A stretch of 64,000 bases of DNA from Brevibacillus panacihumi W25 (lineage in GTDB: Bacteria; Bacillota; Bacilli; Brevibacillales; Brevibacillaceae), in NCBI RefSeq assembly GCF_000503775.1, contig NZ_KI629787.1, positions 211,870 to 275,869 of the forward strand, given 5' to 3'. Under the pieces are notes generated by a model. That model saw only the letters and a list, made by a program, of their open reading frames with translations, searched no databases and had not been told where the DNA came from. Positions 29,291-38,339 of this stretch are shown in pieces. The stretch's first letter is position 1. Each line of letters starts with the position of its first letter. The position numbers and the translations under genes were made by a program.

Positions 29291-30275
29291 AGGAAAAGAC
29301 CTCTTGCGCATCGACGAGTTCAACGGTGAAGAACTAATGGAGCTGCTGCAGCTGGCTGCTCATATCAAACAGCTTCAGAAGCATGGACAGCCATTCCAGC
29401 CGTTGCAGGGCAAGACGCTCGGCATGATTTTTGACAAGGCTTCTACTCGTACACGCGTCTCCTTTGAGGTAGGGATGTATCAGCTCGGCGGCATGGGCAT
29501 GTTTTTGAGTGGAAAAGAACTGCAATTAGGGCGCGGAGAACCAATCAGCGATACCGCCAAGGTCCTCTCCCGTTATGTAGATGCCGTCATGATCCGCACC
29601 TTCTCTCATGAGTACGTGGAGGAACTGGCTCACCACGCCTCCATCCCGATCATCAACGGTCTGACGGATCTCTACCACCCGTGCCAGGCGTTGGCAGACA
29701 TGCTGACGATCTGGGAGCATAAAGGGAAGCTGCAGGGCGTCAAGCTGGCGTACATTGGCGATGGTAACAACGTCGCCAACTCCTTGGTGCTGGCAGCCGT
29801 ACTGCTTGGCCTGGATATGCGTGTGGCAACGCCAGTCGGCTATGAAATGGACAGCGCTATTGTGCAAAAGGCGAAGGAGTACGCGGCGGCAAGCGGCGGC
29901 AAGCTGTTGCTGACGAACGATGTCGTCGAGGCGGTAGCGGGAGCGGATGCGGTATATACGGACGTATGGACCAGCATGGGCTTTGAGGCGGAGAATGAGG
30001 TTCGTCTGAAGGCATTTGCCGACTACCAGGTAAATGAAAAGCTGGTAGCGCATGCGGACCACGACTATCTCTTTTTGCACTGTCTGCCGGCCCATCGCGG
30101 CGAAGAAGTGACAGCAGGTGTCATCGATGGCCCCCGTTCTTTCATTTTCGATCAGGCAGAGAACAGACTCCATGCCCAAAAGGCAATTCTTGCAGCTTTA
30201 GTATGAGGTTCGATCTAGTTCATCTAGTTCTATAGAATCAATTTGCAAAAAAACTGCTAGAATAGAAAACGGGCA

Positions 30276-30305
30276 TTGCCGAAATTTGTCACGAACATGT
30301 AAAAT
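30276..30305 (+). promoter_or_regulatory. Candidate promoter of the tandem RNA/micropeptide unit
   Basis: TTGCCG (30276-30281) and TAAAAT (30300-30305) are 18 bases apart. Transcription would start near 30312, just before the first structured RNA repeat. This is a motif match only. Confidence 0.4.
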
Positions 30306-30327
30306 ATGGGTAAGAAAGCGCGAGGAA

Positions 30328-30456
30328 GTGCAGACTTTATTTGGTCGCTTGGTCTGTACAGAGCGAGTAGCGAATCCGCCCTCTCTTTTTTGAGAGGAAG
30401 GGAGGCAGAAGCTGTATATGGTCGCTTGGCTTCTACCTTGAACAAGTAGCGAAACC
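30328..30456 (+). ncRNA. Tandem pair of pseudoknot-type RNA elements
   Basis: Copy 1: GTGCAGAC (30328-30335) pairs with GTCTGTAC (30352-30359) around a 16-base loop holding GGTCGCTTG; the loop's TCGCT (30345-30349) can pair with AGCGA downstream (30369-30373). Copy 2: GGCAGAAGC (30404-30412) pairs with GCTTCTACC (30429-30437) around another 16-base loop with GGTCGCTTG; TCGCT (30422-30426) pairs with AGCGA (30448-30452). The stems differ in sequence but keep pairing, while loop and AGCGAA-N-CC tail are conserved. A CCTCTC/GAGAGG hairpin (30380-30397) joins the copies. It looks like a tandem riboswitch or other structured leader; I cannot match it to a known class. Confidence 0.6.
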
Positions 30457-30493
30457 AGCTTTCTCCACTATCGTGACAAGGGGGGGAACGAAG

Positions 30494-30571
30494 ATGAAAA
30501 AATGGTTCGCAGCAATTATGATGGTGGTAGCGATCGTAGCTGCTACATCGGCAAACTACCATATTGGCTAA
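30494..30571 (+). CDS. 25-residue hydrophobic micropeptide
   Basis: ATG 30494 lies behind an unusually strong AAGGGGGGG site. The peptide starts MKKWFAAIMM, has a VVAIVAAT hydrophobic run and ends ANYHIG. It resembles a minimal signal peptide or single membrane helix with a short polar tail. A strong terminator follows at once, so peptide and RNA leader form a closed unit. Options are a secreted signalling peptide cut after the hydrophobic part, a type I toxin-like membrane peptide, or a leader peptide. No function is recognised. Confidence 0.6.
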   Translation: MKKWFAAIMMVVAIVAATSANYHIG

Positions 30572-30587
30572 TTAACCGTAATGAAGA

Positions 30588-30618
30588 AACACCGCTTGTT
30601 TCAAGTGGTGTTTTTTCT
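30588..30618 (+). terminator. Rho-independent terminator after micropeptide
   Basis: AACACCGCTTG pairs with CAAGTGGTGTT (one G-T pair) around a 3-base loop, followed by T6. Confidence 0.9.
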
Positions 30619-30638
30619 TAAACCTGGAGGAAAATGAC

Positions 30639-31190
30639 ATGCTACTGGACGTCATTTGTTTTTCTTTCCTCGTGGCCTTAATACGGGGTGGGAGAATAAA
30701 AGAGTTTCCGAAGTTCCAAAAAATTTATCTCTTGGTTATCACGATTGGCTTACAGGTATGTGCCGTATTCTTCCCGTTAATCGGTGGAATATTCATATCA
30801 ATTGCTTATTTGTTCATCCTGGCATTCCTTGTTTTCAATCGAGAGTTTGAAGACATCAGAATTTTCATGGTTGGGTGGTTTTTGAATTCGCTTGCAATCT
30901 GGACAAATGGTGGCAAAATGCCGATTGATCCCGTGCAGGCGAGAAAATTGCCCTATAATTTTGAAGAGGTAGTGAACGGAACCAATTTCAAGCATAGCGT
31001 TTTGACGGAAAGCACCAATCTCCCCTTTCTAACAGATGTGATCTACATGCCTTCCATCATTCCACGAGTGATTAGTATCGGGGATATCTTTATCATGCTG
31101 GGAGCGTTTTTGCTTGTCCAACGCCTGATGAATAAACCAATCTCCTTAATACGACTTCGAGAAGGTAAGAGCTATGCGGCAAAAAAATAA
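30639..31190 (+). CDS. DUF5317-like membrane protein
   Basis: This 183-residue protein has about four membrane helices: residues 3-13, 28-55 (LLVITIGLQVCAVFFPLIGG), 60-75 and a final one near residues 140-160 (SIGDIFIMLGAFLLV). A conserved-looking polar loop NGGKMPIDPVQARKLPYNF lies outside the helices. I assign it to the DUF5317 group, small membrane proteins that often precede HD-GYP proteins; the family call is from memory. GGAGG precedes ATG 30639. It overlaps the HD-GYP gene by 17 bases, so the two likely form a membrane sensor pair. Confidence 0.6.
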   Translation: MLLDVICFSFLVALIRGGRIKEFPKFQKIYLLVITIGLQVCAVFFPLIGGIFISIAYLFILAFLVFNREFEDIRIFMVGWFLNSLAIWTNGGKMPIDPVQARKLPYNFEEVVNGTNFKHSVLTESTNLPFLTDVIYMPSIIPRVISIGDIFIMLGAFLLVQRLMNKPISLIRLREGKSYAAKK

Positions 31191-32511
31191 AATTGGATTC
31201 TATATTAAGGGGATTATAGTCCAGATTGGTTTCGTTGTAGCTGCAATCAGTATTTTCTATTCATCTTTGTCTCAATGGGAGCCAAGAGAACATTGGGGAG
31301 TATTATTTATTTATACTCTCCTTACCATTTTTTCATGTTTTACTCCTGTAAGAAACGCAAACACAATTATGACCGTGAACAATGCAGTCATATTTTCAGG
31401 CATTCTTCTCTATGGAGTTTGGGTCGGTGTTTGGACAGCAGTTATTGAGGCCATTATTATTGCAACGCTCGTTCGTATTAATCCATTAAAGGCACTTATG
31501 AATATTGGTCAGTTGCTCATGACCATATGGACGGTTGCTTATCTAAACACTTTGCTTAAAAGTGTGGACTTTCTATCACCGCTTATTTCAGATTTGATAC
31601 TGACAGTCGTATACTGGTTCGTTAATTTAGTCTTGGTAGGCCTGGCTATTTCCTATTTTCAAAACAAGAGCTGGGTTCGTACGGTAATAGCGATATCCAA
31701 AGGATTTACTTCAACCTATTTATTGCTGCTGATCTTGGCTGGAGTTGGGTCTCGCCTCGTGGAGTACTATGGAGTCATTGCCCTGGTGCCTATGGTGATT
31801 GCCTTCTTAACGATCAGCTTCGTCTTCCACCATTATTACGACAATGTTGTAAAACTCCAGCAAAAAGTGGAGGAAGTCAAGCGTTTCAACCACAACTTCC
31901 TGACGACGATGGCGGCCTCCATAGACGCACGCGATCGCTACACAAGCGGACACTCTCTGCGAGTCGCTTACTGGGGCAGGGAAATCGCCAAGCAGATCGG
32001 CCTTTCGTCGGAAAAAGTCGATGAAGTATATTTTGGCGGCATTCTGCACGACATCGGAAAAATTGGGATTGAAGACGAGATTCTGAATAAAAAAGGGAGA
32101 TTAACACCGGAGGAATACGATAAGATCAAACAGCATACGGTGATCGGATATGAGATTATTAAGCAGGCTGGGATGTTTCATGAGCTGTTGCCTGCTATTC
32201 GTTCCCATCATGAACGGGTTGACGGAAAAGGATACCCGGACGGCTTGGTAGGAAACGAGATACCGCTCATCGCACGTATTCTGGCTGTCTCAGATGCGTT
32301 CGATGCCATGGTGGCAGATCGGCCTTATCGCAAAGGATTGCCAATCGATCAAGCCTTGCAAGAGATTCGACGCGGAGCAGGGACACAGTTTGACGAAGAG
32401 CTGGCAAGCCATTTCATCGTGGTAATCAACAGTTTGCCGCGGGAAGAGCTAGAAAAAATCATCAGGCAGAATGGGCAAGAACACAAACCGTTTCAGGATG
32501 CATTCCATTAG
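31174..32511 (+). CDS. Membrane-bound HD-GYP phosphodiesterase
   Basis: The 445-residue protein has six or seven N-terminal membrane helices (about residues 8-225), a coiled linker (VVKLQQKVEEVKRFNHNF) and an HD-GYP domain: GGILHDIGKIGIEDEILNKKG, HHERVDGKGYPDGL and VSDAFDAMVADRPYR. All metal-binding and GYP residues are present, so it probably degrades cyclic di-GMP in answer to a membrane signal. Its start lies inside the preceding membrane-protein gene. The membrane part is AT-rich and the catalytic part GC-richer, as if fused from different sources. Confidence 0.9.
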   Translation: MRQKNKIGFYIKGIIVQIGFVVAAISIFYSSLSQWEPREHWGVLFIYTLLTIFSCFTPVRNANTIMTVNNAVIFSGILLYGVWVGVWTAVIEAIIIATLVRINPLKALMNIGQLLMTIWTVAYLNTLLKSVDFLSPLISDLILTVVYWFVNLVLVGLAISYFQNKSWVRTVIAISKGFTSTYLLLLILAGVGSRLVEYYGVIALVPMVIAFLTISFVFHHYYDNVVKLQQKVEEVKRFNHNFLTTMAASIDARDRYTSGHSLRVAYWGREIAKQIGLSSEKVDEVYFGGILHDIGKIGIEDEILNKKGRLTPEEYDKIKQHTVIGYEIIKQAGMFHELLPAIRSHHERVDGKGYPDGLVGNEIPLIARILAVSDAFDAMVADRPYRKGLPIDQALQEIRRGAGTQFDEELASHFIVVINSLPREELEKIIRQNGQEHKPFQDAFH

Positions 32512-32549
32512 AAAGGAAGCGTATCCTGGCAAACGGTTTTTTCTATTTT
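32485..32549 (+). terminator. Long stem-loop terminator after HD-GYP gene
   Basis: AAACCGTTT (32485-32493) pairs with AAACGGTTT (32531-32539), with an AGGAT/ATCCT inner stem and a T-rich tail. Its upstream arm lies inside the HD-GYP coding end. Confidence 0.8.
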
Positions 32550-32648
32550 TCTATAGTACAGCTACGTGGAAAGCCGCTTGCATAAGAGGACGAGACTCGC
32601 AATAATAAAAGTGTCTACCTGATTATGGAAAGGGGAGAGTCGGGGACT

Positions 32649-33080
32649 ATGATTCCTACCTATCAAGATGGAGAAATGATTCTCAAGCTGTACGATCAGT
32701 ATGAGTCGGAGCGGATGAGAGCGGCCAAAGCTTGGTTTGCCCAGGAGCTGAACGGACCAGAAGGGGTGAATCCTGCCGAGTTTTGGGAGAAGTTCCCCCG
32801 AGGAAGTGAGGGCTTTACCCATTTTGTCACCTTGTACGGATTTTTTGAAATGGTGGGCGTGCTGCATAAAAACGGTCTTATACATCCGGACCTTCTTTTT
32901 GACATGTGGTACATTAATGGATTCTATGACAAAATGTACCCAGTCATTGCTTATTGGAGATCCAAGGGAGATATTCATATCGCCGAGAATTTTGAGCGGC
33001 TGGCGATCGCCGAGCGTGACTGGATCGGCAAGAATAAGGGAGCAGCCTATGTTCCCCAGGTATCCTACCTAACTGAATAG
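32649..33080 (+). CDS. Conserved hypothetical protein (DUF4760-like)
   Basis: This 143-residue soluble helical protein has many aromatic residues (AEFWEKFPRGSEGFTHFVTL, LLFDMWYINGFYDKMYPVIA). It looks like the DUF4760 group of unknown function, a tentative call. No signal peptide or membrane helix is seen. ATG 32649 is preferred; an in-frame ATG at 32625 has no ribosome site. It stands alone between two terminators. Confidence 0.6.
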   Translation: MIPTYQDGEMILKLYDQYESERMRAAKAWFAQELNGPEGVNPAEFWEKFPRGSEGFTHFVTLYGFFEMVGVLHKNGLIHPDLLFDMWYINGFYDKMYPVIAYWRSKGDIHIAENFERLAIAERDWIGKNKGAAYVPQVSYLTE

Positions 33081-33092
33081 GGACGTCCACAG

Positions 33093-33131
33093 AACTGCCG
33101 AATGAGATGAATCTTGTTCGGCAGTTTTTAT
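33093..33131 (+). terminator. Rho-independent terminator before argG
   Basis: AACTGCCGAA (33093-33102) pairs with TTCGGCAGTT (33117-33126), followed by TTTAT. Confidence 0.9.
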
Positions 33132-33167
33132 ATGGCTGTGAAAAAGGGGAGATGTTTCGAGAAAAGA

Positions 33168-33209
33168 GGTTGTATTTTTATGAGTTGCTTTGTATAATTA
33201 CTCACATAA
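33168..33209 (+). promoter_or_regulatory. argG promoter with ArgR/AhrC-like boxes
   Basis: -35 TTGTAT (33170-33175) and a perfect -10 TATAAT (33193-33198) are 17 bases apart. TTGTATTTTTATGAG over the -35 and TGTATAATTACTCACA over the -10 both resemble the AhrC consensus, the same layout as before argC. Confidence 0.7.
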
Positions 33210-33240
33210 GAAAAACTTCGGCACTAAGGAGAGAAGAAAG

Positions 33241-34500
33241 ATGTCTAAAGAGAAAATTGTTTTGGCCTATTCGGGCGGTTTAGATACATCAGTAGCGATC
33301 AAATGGCTGCAAGAAACATACAACTACGACGTAATTGCGGTGGCACTGGACGTAGGCGAAGGAAAAGACTTGGACTTCGTGCAGAAAAAAGCGCTGCAGG
33401 TCGGTGCCCTCAAATCCATCGTTGTGGATGCCAAAGAGGCTTTCGCACAGGAATTCGTTCTGCCGGCTTTGCAGGCAAATGCAATGTATGAAGGGAAATA
33501 TCCGCTGGTATCTGCTCTGTCCCGTTACCTGATTTCTCGCGTACTGGTGGAAATCGCAGAGAAAGAAGGAGCAGTAGCCGTAGCCCATGGCTGCACCGGT
33601 AAAGGAAACGACCAGGTTCGCTTTGACGTGTCCTTCACAGCGCTGAACCCGAACATCAAAATCGTGGCTCCTGTTCGGGAATGGGGCTGGACGCGTGATG
33701 AAGAGATCGAATATGCAAAAAAACACAATATCCCGATCCCGATCGATCTGGACAATCCATACAGCATCGACCAAAATCTCTGGGGCAGAAGCTGCGAGTG
33801 CGGCGTGCTGGAAGATCCTTGGGCAGCTCCACCAGAAGGTGCGTATGATCTGACCAAGTCCATTGCAGATGCACCGGATGAAGCAGAAGAAATCGAAATT
33901 ACATTTGTCAAAGGCGTGCCAACAGCCCTGAACGGCGAAGAACTGGCTCTCTCCGAGTTGATTCTGAAGCTGAACAAGATCGCGGGCAACCATGGCGTGG
34001 GCCGCATCGACCACGTAGAGAACCGCCTGGTCGGCATCAAATCGCGTGAAGTATACGAAACACCTGCTGCCACGACATTAATTCTGGCTCACCGTGAGTT
34101 GGAGTTCTTGACTCAACCGCGTGAGGTCGCATCGTTCAAACCGATCATCGAGCAAAAAATGGCGCAAGTAATCTATGAAGGTCTCTGGTATTCCCCGATC
34201 CGCAACGCCGTGCAAGCGTTTATCGAGGAAACACAAAAACATGTGACTGGCGTAGTTCGCGTGAAGCTGCATAAAGGTCATGCCATCGTAGTGGGACGCA
34301 AATCCGCTTCCTCGCTCTACAGCCACGAGCTGGCAACCTACAATGCAGGCGACCAGTTTGACCATAAAGCAGCACTTGGCTTCATCAAGCTGTGGGGCTT
34401 GCCAACCAAGGTGTATGCAGAAGTAAATGAAGGCGTTCTGCACGAGAACGTGAATACCGCCATCAAGATTTTGGACGAAAAGGATGCGATCAAGCAATGA
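33241..34500 (+). CDS. argG: Argininosuccinate synthase
   Basis: The 419-residue enzyme starts with the ATP pyrophosphatase P-loop [17 protein letters not shown] and carries [15 protein letters not shown] and the [16 protein letters not shown] substrate loop. It joins citrulline and aspartate with ATP. ATG 33241 follows AAGGAGAG. It is first in argG-argH, whose frames overlap by four bases (ATGA). The promoter has ArgR-like boxes. Confidence 0.97.
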   Translation: MSKEKIVLAYSGGLDTSVAIKWLQETYNYDVIAVALDVGEGKDLDFVQKKALQVGALKSIVVDAKEAFAQEFVLPALQANAMYEGKYPLVSALSRYLISRVLVEIAEKEGAVAVAHGCTGKGNDQVRFDVSFTALNPNIKIVAPVREWGWTRDEEIEYAKKHNIPIPIDLDNPYSIDQNLWGRSCECGVLEDPWAAPPEGAYDLTKSIADAPDEAEEIEITFVKGVPTALNGEELALSELILKLNKIAGNHGVGRIDHVENRLVGIKSREVYETPAATTLILAHRELEFLTQPREVASFKPIIEQKMAQVIYEGLWYSPIRNAVQAFIEETQKHVTGVVRVKLHKGHAIVVGRKSASSLYSHELATYNAGDQFDHKAALGFIKLWGLPTKVYAEVNEGVLHENVNTAIKILDEKDAIKQ

Positions 34501-35942
34501 AACTGTGGGGAGGACGCTTCACGAAGCCGACGAATCAGCTCGTAGAAGAGTATACAGCTTCCATCTCTTTTGACCAGCAGATGTGGCGCCAGGATATCGT
34601 CGGTAGCCTGGCACATGTAGCCATGCTGGGCAAGTGCGGCATCCTGCCAATGGAAGAAGTCAGACAGATTATCGCTGGCTTGAAAAAGGTAAAGGACAAA
34701 ATCGAGCGTGGGCAGGCGCAATTCCTCGTCGCCCACGAAGATGTCCATATGAATATTGAAAAAATGCTGATCGAAGAAATTGGTCCTGTGGGGGGGAAGC
34801 TCCACACCGGCCGCAGCCGCAACGATCAGGTAGCAACGGATATGCACCTGTACCTCAGAGAAAAGCTGATGGAGATCATTCAGCTCGCGATGTATCTGCA
34901 GGAAGCGCTGATCGAAAAAGCCAGTGAGCATCTCGATACTGTCATGCCAGGCTACACCCATCTTCAGCGTGCGCAGCCAGTATTGTTCGGCTACCATCTG
35001 ATGGCATACGTCTCGATGCTGCAACGCGACATCGAGCGTATGACAGAGACCTGGAAACGGGTGAATGTCCTGCCGCTGGGAGCGGGCGCGTTGGCGGGAA
35101 CCACCTTCCCGATCGACCGCAATTTTGTAGCGGAGCTGCTGCAGTTTGACGGAATATACCAAAACAGCATGGATGCCGTGAGCGACCGGGATTTTATCGT
35201 GGAGTTTTTGGCTGATTCCTCGCTGGTCATGACACATCTCTCCCGTCTCTGCGAGGAACTGGTGATCTGGAGCAGCCAGGAATTCTCCTTCATCGAGCTG
35301 GATGATGAGTTCTGCACCGGATCGAGCATCATGCCGCAAAAGAAAAATCCGGATGTGGCAGAACTGGTTCGCGGAAAGACAGGACGTGTGTACGGCAATC
35401 TCATCGGCTTGCTGACTGTATTGAAGGGCTTGCCGCTCGCCTACAACAAAGACATGCAGGAAGACAAGGAAGGCATGTTCGATACGGTAGCGACGCTGCA
35501 CGGGGCGCTGGCTTTGCTGACGCCGATGATCAAGACGATGCAGGTGCGTTCCGACCGGATGCGTCAGGCAGTCACGCAGGACTTCTCCAATGCGACCGAT
35601 CTGGCCGATTATCTCGTCCGCAAAAACATGCCGTTCCGCCAGGCGCATGAAGTCGTGGGCAAAACGGTTCTGTATTGCATCGAAAACAACAAATACTTGC
35701 TGGACATGTCCTTGGCTGAATTCCAGAGCTTTTCCGGCGTGATTGGCGAAGATGTGTACGAGGCTTTGGCGGTGGAGACAGTGGTCAATGCCCGCAATGT
35801 CCTCGGCGGCACGGCTCGCAATCAGGTAGAAGAACAGATCAAGGAATACCGCAAGCTGCTGGCAGACACGCATGCTTGGGTTGATAAAAACAGTCAGAAG
35901 GTCATGATTGAATCCTTGATTGATGTAGGGTCGCCAGCGTAA
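34497..35942 (+). CDS. argH: Argininosuccinate lyase
   Basis: The 481-residue enzyme of the fumarase/aspartase superfamily has [27 protein letters not shown] and the signature [12 protein letters not shown] with the catalytic serine loop. It splits argininosuccinate to arginine and fumarate, the last arginine step. It overlaps argG by four bases. The C-terminus extends slightly past the usual ~460 residues. A long antisense frame here is a shadow of this gene. Confidence 0.97.
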   Translation: MKLWGGRFTKPTNQLVEEYTASISFDQQMWRQDIVGSLAHVAMLGKCGILPMEEVRQIIAGLKKVKDKIERGQAQFLVAHEDVHMNIEKMLIEEIGPVGGKLHTGRSRNDQVATDMHLYLREKLMEIIQLAMYLQEALIEKASEHLDTVMPGYTHLQRAQPVLFGYHLMAYVSMLQRDIERMTETWKRVNVLPLGAGALAGTTFPIDRNFVAELLQFDGIYQNSMDAVSDRDFIVEFLADSSLVMTHLSRLCEELVIWSSQEFSFIELDDEFCTGSSIMPQKKNPDVAELVRGKTGRVYGNLIGLLTVLKGLPLAYNKDMQEDKEGMFDTVATLHGALALLTPMIKTMQVRSDRMRQAVTQDFSNATDLADYLVRKNMPFRQAHEVVGKTVLYCIENNKYLLDMSLAEFQSFSGVIGEDVYEALAVETVVNARNVLGGTARNQVEEQIKEYRKLLADTHAWVDKNSQKVMIESLIDVGSPA

Positions 35943-35955
35943 ACAGGAATAGACA

Positions 35956-35998
35956 AACCTCCAAGTCCGCTTCATTAGCGGCACTTGGAGGTTTTTTG
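35956..35998 (+). terminator. Rho-independent terminator after argH
   Basis: AAACCTCCAAGT (35956-35967) pairs with ACTTGGAGGTTT (35984-35995), followed by T-rich sequence. Confidence 0.92.
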
Positions 35999-36137
35999 TA
36001 TTACTGCATGTCAGAGGAGAGACGGATACAATAGCAGATGAGGAATATTCGGCTAAATTGTGAAAAGTTGTCATTTTTTGAACCGAATCATGGTGAACGG
36101 TGAATAGAGAGCAAAGACCTTGCAAGGAGGACGAGAT

Positions 36138-36716
36138 GTGAAGGAAGGAAAAGAAGTGGAATTGTCCATCGCGAGCCGAAAAATAGACAGCGCCAGCTTT
36201 GAGCAGCTGGTACGACCTCACCTCGCGATGGCTTATCGTACAGCGTGCCTGATTATCCGTGATCGGCAACTGGCCCAGGACGCGGTACAGGAGGCACTGG
36301 TTGAGGTGTATCAATCCCTGGAACGGTTTGATCCGGAAAGAGGGAGATCGTTTCGAGCCTGGTTTGCCAAGATTGTTACCCACCGTGCTCTCAATGCTGT
36401 ACGCAGGTTCAAGCCAGTAGATGAATATCAGGAGTGGCCGGATGAATCAACCAATCCACTCGACAGCATCATCGAAAGAGAAGAGCAGCAGCAGATCTGG
36501 AAAGCAATCTGCGGGATGAAGGTGAAGCATCGCACGGTCGTGATCCTGTTTTACTATGGAGATTTTAGCGTCGCGGAAATTGCCGAGATGCTGGGAGTTT
36601 TCGAGGGGACTGTAAAATCCCGGCTGCATCATGCTCGGAAGCTGATTGGCACCGAGCTGCGTAAGCACGATGACACACCCCATTTGTCAAAAGTAGGAGT
36701 GAGTACAAATGACTGA
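36138..36716 (+). CDS. ECF-family RNA polymerase sigma factor
   Basis: The 192-residue protein has region 2 (LVRPHLAMAYRTACLIIRD..LAQDAVQEALVEVYQSL, FRAWFAKIVTHRALNAVRR) and region 4 (RTVVILFYYGDFSVAEIAEM..GTVKSRLHHARK), with no region 1 or 3, so it is an extracytoplasmic-function sigma factor. GTG 36138 is chosen, seven bases after AAGGAGG. Its stop overlaps the next gene by 8 bases, and that gene encodes a one-helix membrane protein, the usual anti-sigma arrangement. The target promoters are not visible here. Confidence 0.9.
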   Translation: MKEGKEVELSIASRKIDSASFEQLVRPHLAMAYRTACLIIRDRQLAQDAVQEALVEVYQSLERFDPERGRSFRAWFAKIVTHRALNAVRRFKPVDEYQEWPDESTNPLDSIIEREEQQQIWKAICGMKVKHRTVVILFYYGDFSVAEIAEMLGVFEGTVKSRLHHARKLIGTELRKHDDTPHLSKVGVSTND

Positions 36717-38268
36717 TCGTGATCAAGAGATTTCTGCCGTATTGCATCGTCTGGCTGAGCGGGAGGAAATTCCGGATTTTGTGATGCCAACAGCCGCGAG
36801 TGCGCCAAAGCCTCGCCGGGGCAAGCGGCATTGGTATCGCTGGTCCTCCCTATCTATCGCTACAGCGGGGGCGGTTTTGTTTGCAGCGGGAGTAGGCACG
36901 TATGTGTCTCCGGATTTTGCCGCTCAGGTGAGGTCATGGACCGGACAGACAGCACAGGGTGCAAATTCACACAAGGAAAACCCCTCCTCGAATGCGCAGT
37001 CATCAAAAGAGACAATACAAGCGTTGTTTGGAATGGGGAATGTGGATCGTGGGATCGAGAGGGCGATGCGAGGATATGCACAAAAAATCAACGCCTCGGT
37101 GACTGATCAAGGTATTACGCTGGAAGTAATAGCGATCCTGGCAGATCCTACAAGGGTTTTCGTATCCTATCAAATCAAAAAAGAGGATGGGAGCCTTCTT
37201 GATCCCAAACTGATAAGGAAGACTTTGGACAAGGTTATCGCACTGACCGATGATACAAATCAGCGGTTGACCAATGGACACGGTGGGGGTTGGGATGAGA
37301 AGAACATGATCGGCTACCTCCAATTTTCAGTAGAGGAAGAACAGGGGCCAGTACCCGAGCGAATGAAGCTGTTGATCGATGTGAACAAAATGGGAGAGGT
37401 AGAAGGCAACTGGAAGCTGGAGGTGCCGTTTTCTGTAAAAGAGGCGATGGCAGCTACCCGCATATCCCAGGTTGAAAAGGAGTACACGACCCCCCAAGGC
37501 CTGCAAATCGCGCTCCGTACGGTAACGGAAGCTCCCTCGGCCACAGTCCTGCGCTTGGAAACCAAGTGGGATGAGGCGGCTAAAAAGCGGCTTGCTCAAT
37601 ATTCCAGGGATATGACCGGAAAAACACAAAATCATGATTATGCCCCATTCGTTCCATATCAGCAGTATCAACTGGAGTATCGCATATTGGACAAGGACGG
37701 GAGAGATGTTGCCGCCTACCAGCAAAAAGACAAGTTTCTTGAGCAAGGCGTATTGAAGGAGGGGCGGGTTTCCCGTGACCAATACGGGCATTTCATCTGG
37801 AATACTGCCTACGTACCATTTGAGGGAAGCGGGCCGTTTACGTTTGTACTGGATGCAGTACACGTTGCAGAACCTGCTGCATTGACAATTGATTTCCATC
37901 CGGAGAAGCTGTCAGCGGAACCGAAAAGGGTCGAGTACGAGGGAAATGGTATTACTGTGAAAAGCTTGCAGAAACAACAGGGCCAGACATCGCAGAGTAC
38001 TGCCCTCGAATTGGAAATGGCATTTCGGGACATTTCAGCGATCGAACACGTATGGTGGGAGATCACCGATCAGAGCGGGAAGTCTTACCCGATTAACGGA
38101 GCTGCTTTTGATAGTGTCGGTGAGGATTCCCAAGGCAGAAAGATCGTACGAATGACCCTGAATGTGGAGGAAATGGAGCAAATCCCGCAACAATTGACAC
38201 TCTCCTTGTCAGCCGTGACCAAAAGGTATGCGGATGTGCAGTGGAGCGTGGACCTGCCTCTCAAGTAA
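36709..38268 (+). CDS. DUF4179-type membrane protein, putative anti-sigma factor
   Basis: The 519-residue protein has a ~45-residue cytoplasmic N-terminus (LHRLAEREEIPDFVMP), one membrane helix near residues 47-68 (SIATAGAVLFAAGVGTYVS), then a large extracellular beta-rich part (DUF4179, with a C-terminal DUF5643-like region; family names from memory). Overlap with the ECF sigma gene suggests it holds that sigma at the membrane until an envelope signal arrives. The short N-terminus lacks an obvious zinc-binding HxxxCxxC motif, so it is not a classic ZAS-type anti-sigma. Confidence 0.7.
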   Translation: MTDRDQEISAVLHRLAEREEIPDFVMPTAASAPKPRRGKRHWYRWSSLSIATAGAVLFAAGVGTYVSPDFAAQVRSWTGQTAQGANSHKENPSSNAQSSKETIQALFGMGNVDRGIERAMRGYAQKINASVTDQGITLEVIAILADPTRVFVSYQIKKEDGSLLDPKLIRKTLDKVIALTDDTNQRLTNGHGGGWDEKNMIGYLQFSVEEEQGPVPERMKLLIDVNKMGEVEGNWKLEVPFSVKEAMAATRISQVEKEYTTPQGLQIALRTVTEAPSATVLRLETKWDEAAKKRLAQYSRDMTGKTQNHDYAPFVPYQQYQLEYRILDKDGRDVAAYQQKDKFLEQGVLKEGRVSRDQYGHFIWNTAYVPFEGSGPFTFVLDAVHVAEPAALTIDFHPEKLSAEPKRVEYEGNGITVKSLQKQQGQTSQSTALELEMAFRDISAIEHVWWEITDQSGKSYPINGAAFDSVGEDSQGRKIVRMTLNVEEMEQIPQQLTLSLSAVTKRYADVQWSVDLPLK

Positions 38269-38291
38269 CGGAATGGATGGCAATGAAGAAA

Positions 38292-38327
38292 GGATAGAAG
38301 CCCCAAACGGCTCCTATCCTCTTTTTT
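38292..38327 (+). terminator. Terminator after DUF4179 gene
   Basis: GGATAG-AAGCC pairs with GGCT-CCTATCC, followed by CTTTTTT; the convergent alcohol dehydrogenase gene ends 13 bases beyond. Confidence 0.8.
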
Positions 38328-38339
38328 GTCCTTGAATAG

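Noticed and set aside
30328..30456. Known c-di-GMP-I (GEMM) or glycine tandem riboswitch
   Set aside because: The GEMM CACGCACAGGGC core and tetraloop receptor are absent, and the glycine aptamer core is not seen, despite the downstream HD-GYP gene.
34338..36383. 681-residue antisense frame opposite argG/argH
   Set aside because: It lies opposite argH, argG's end and the sigma gene start, has no ribosome site and shows no recognisable domain; it follows from the strong codon bias of the real genes.
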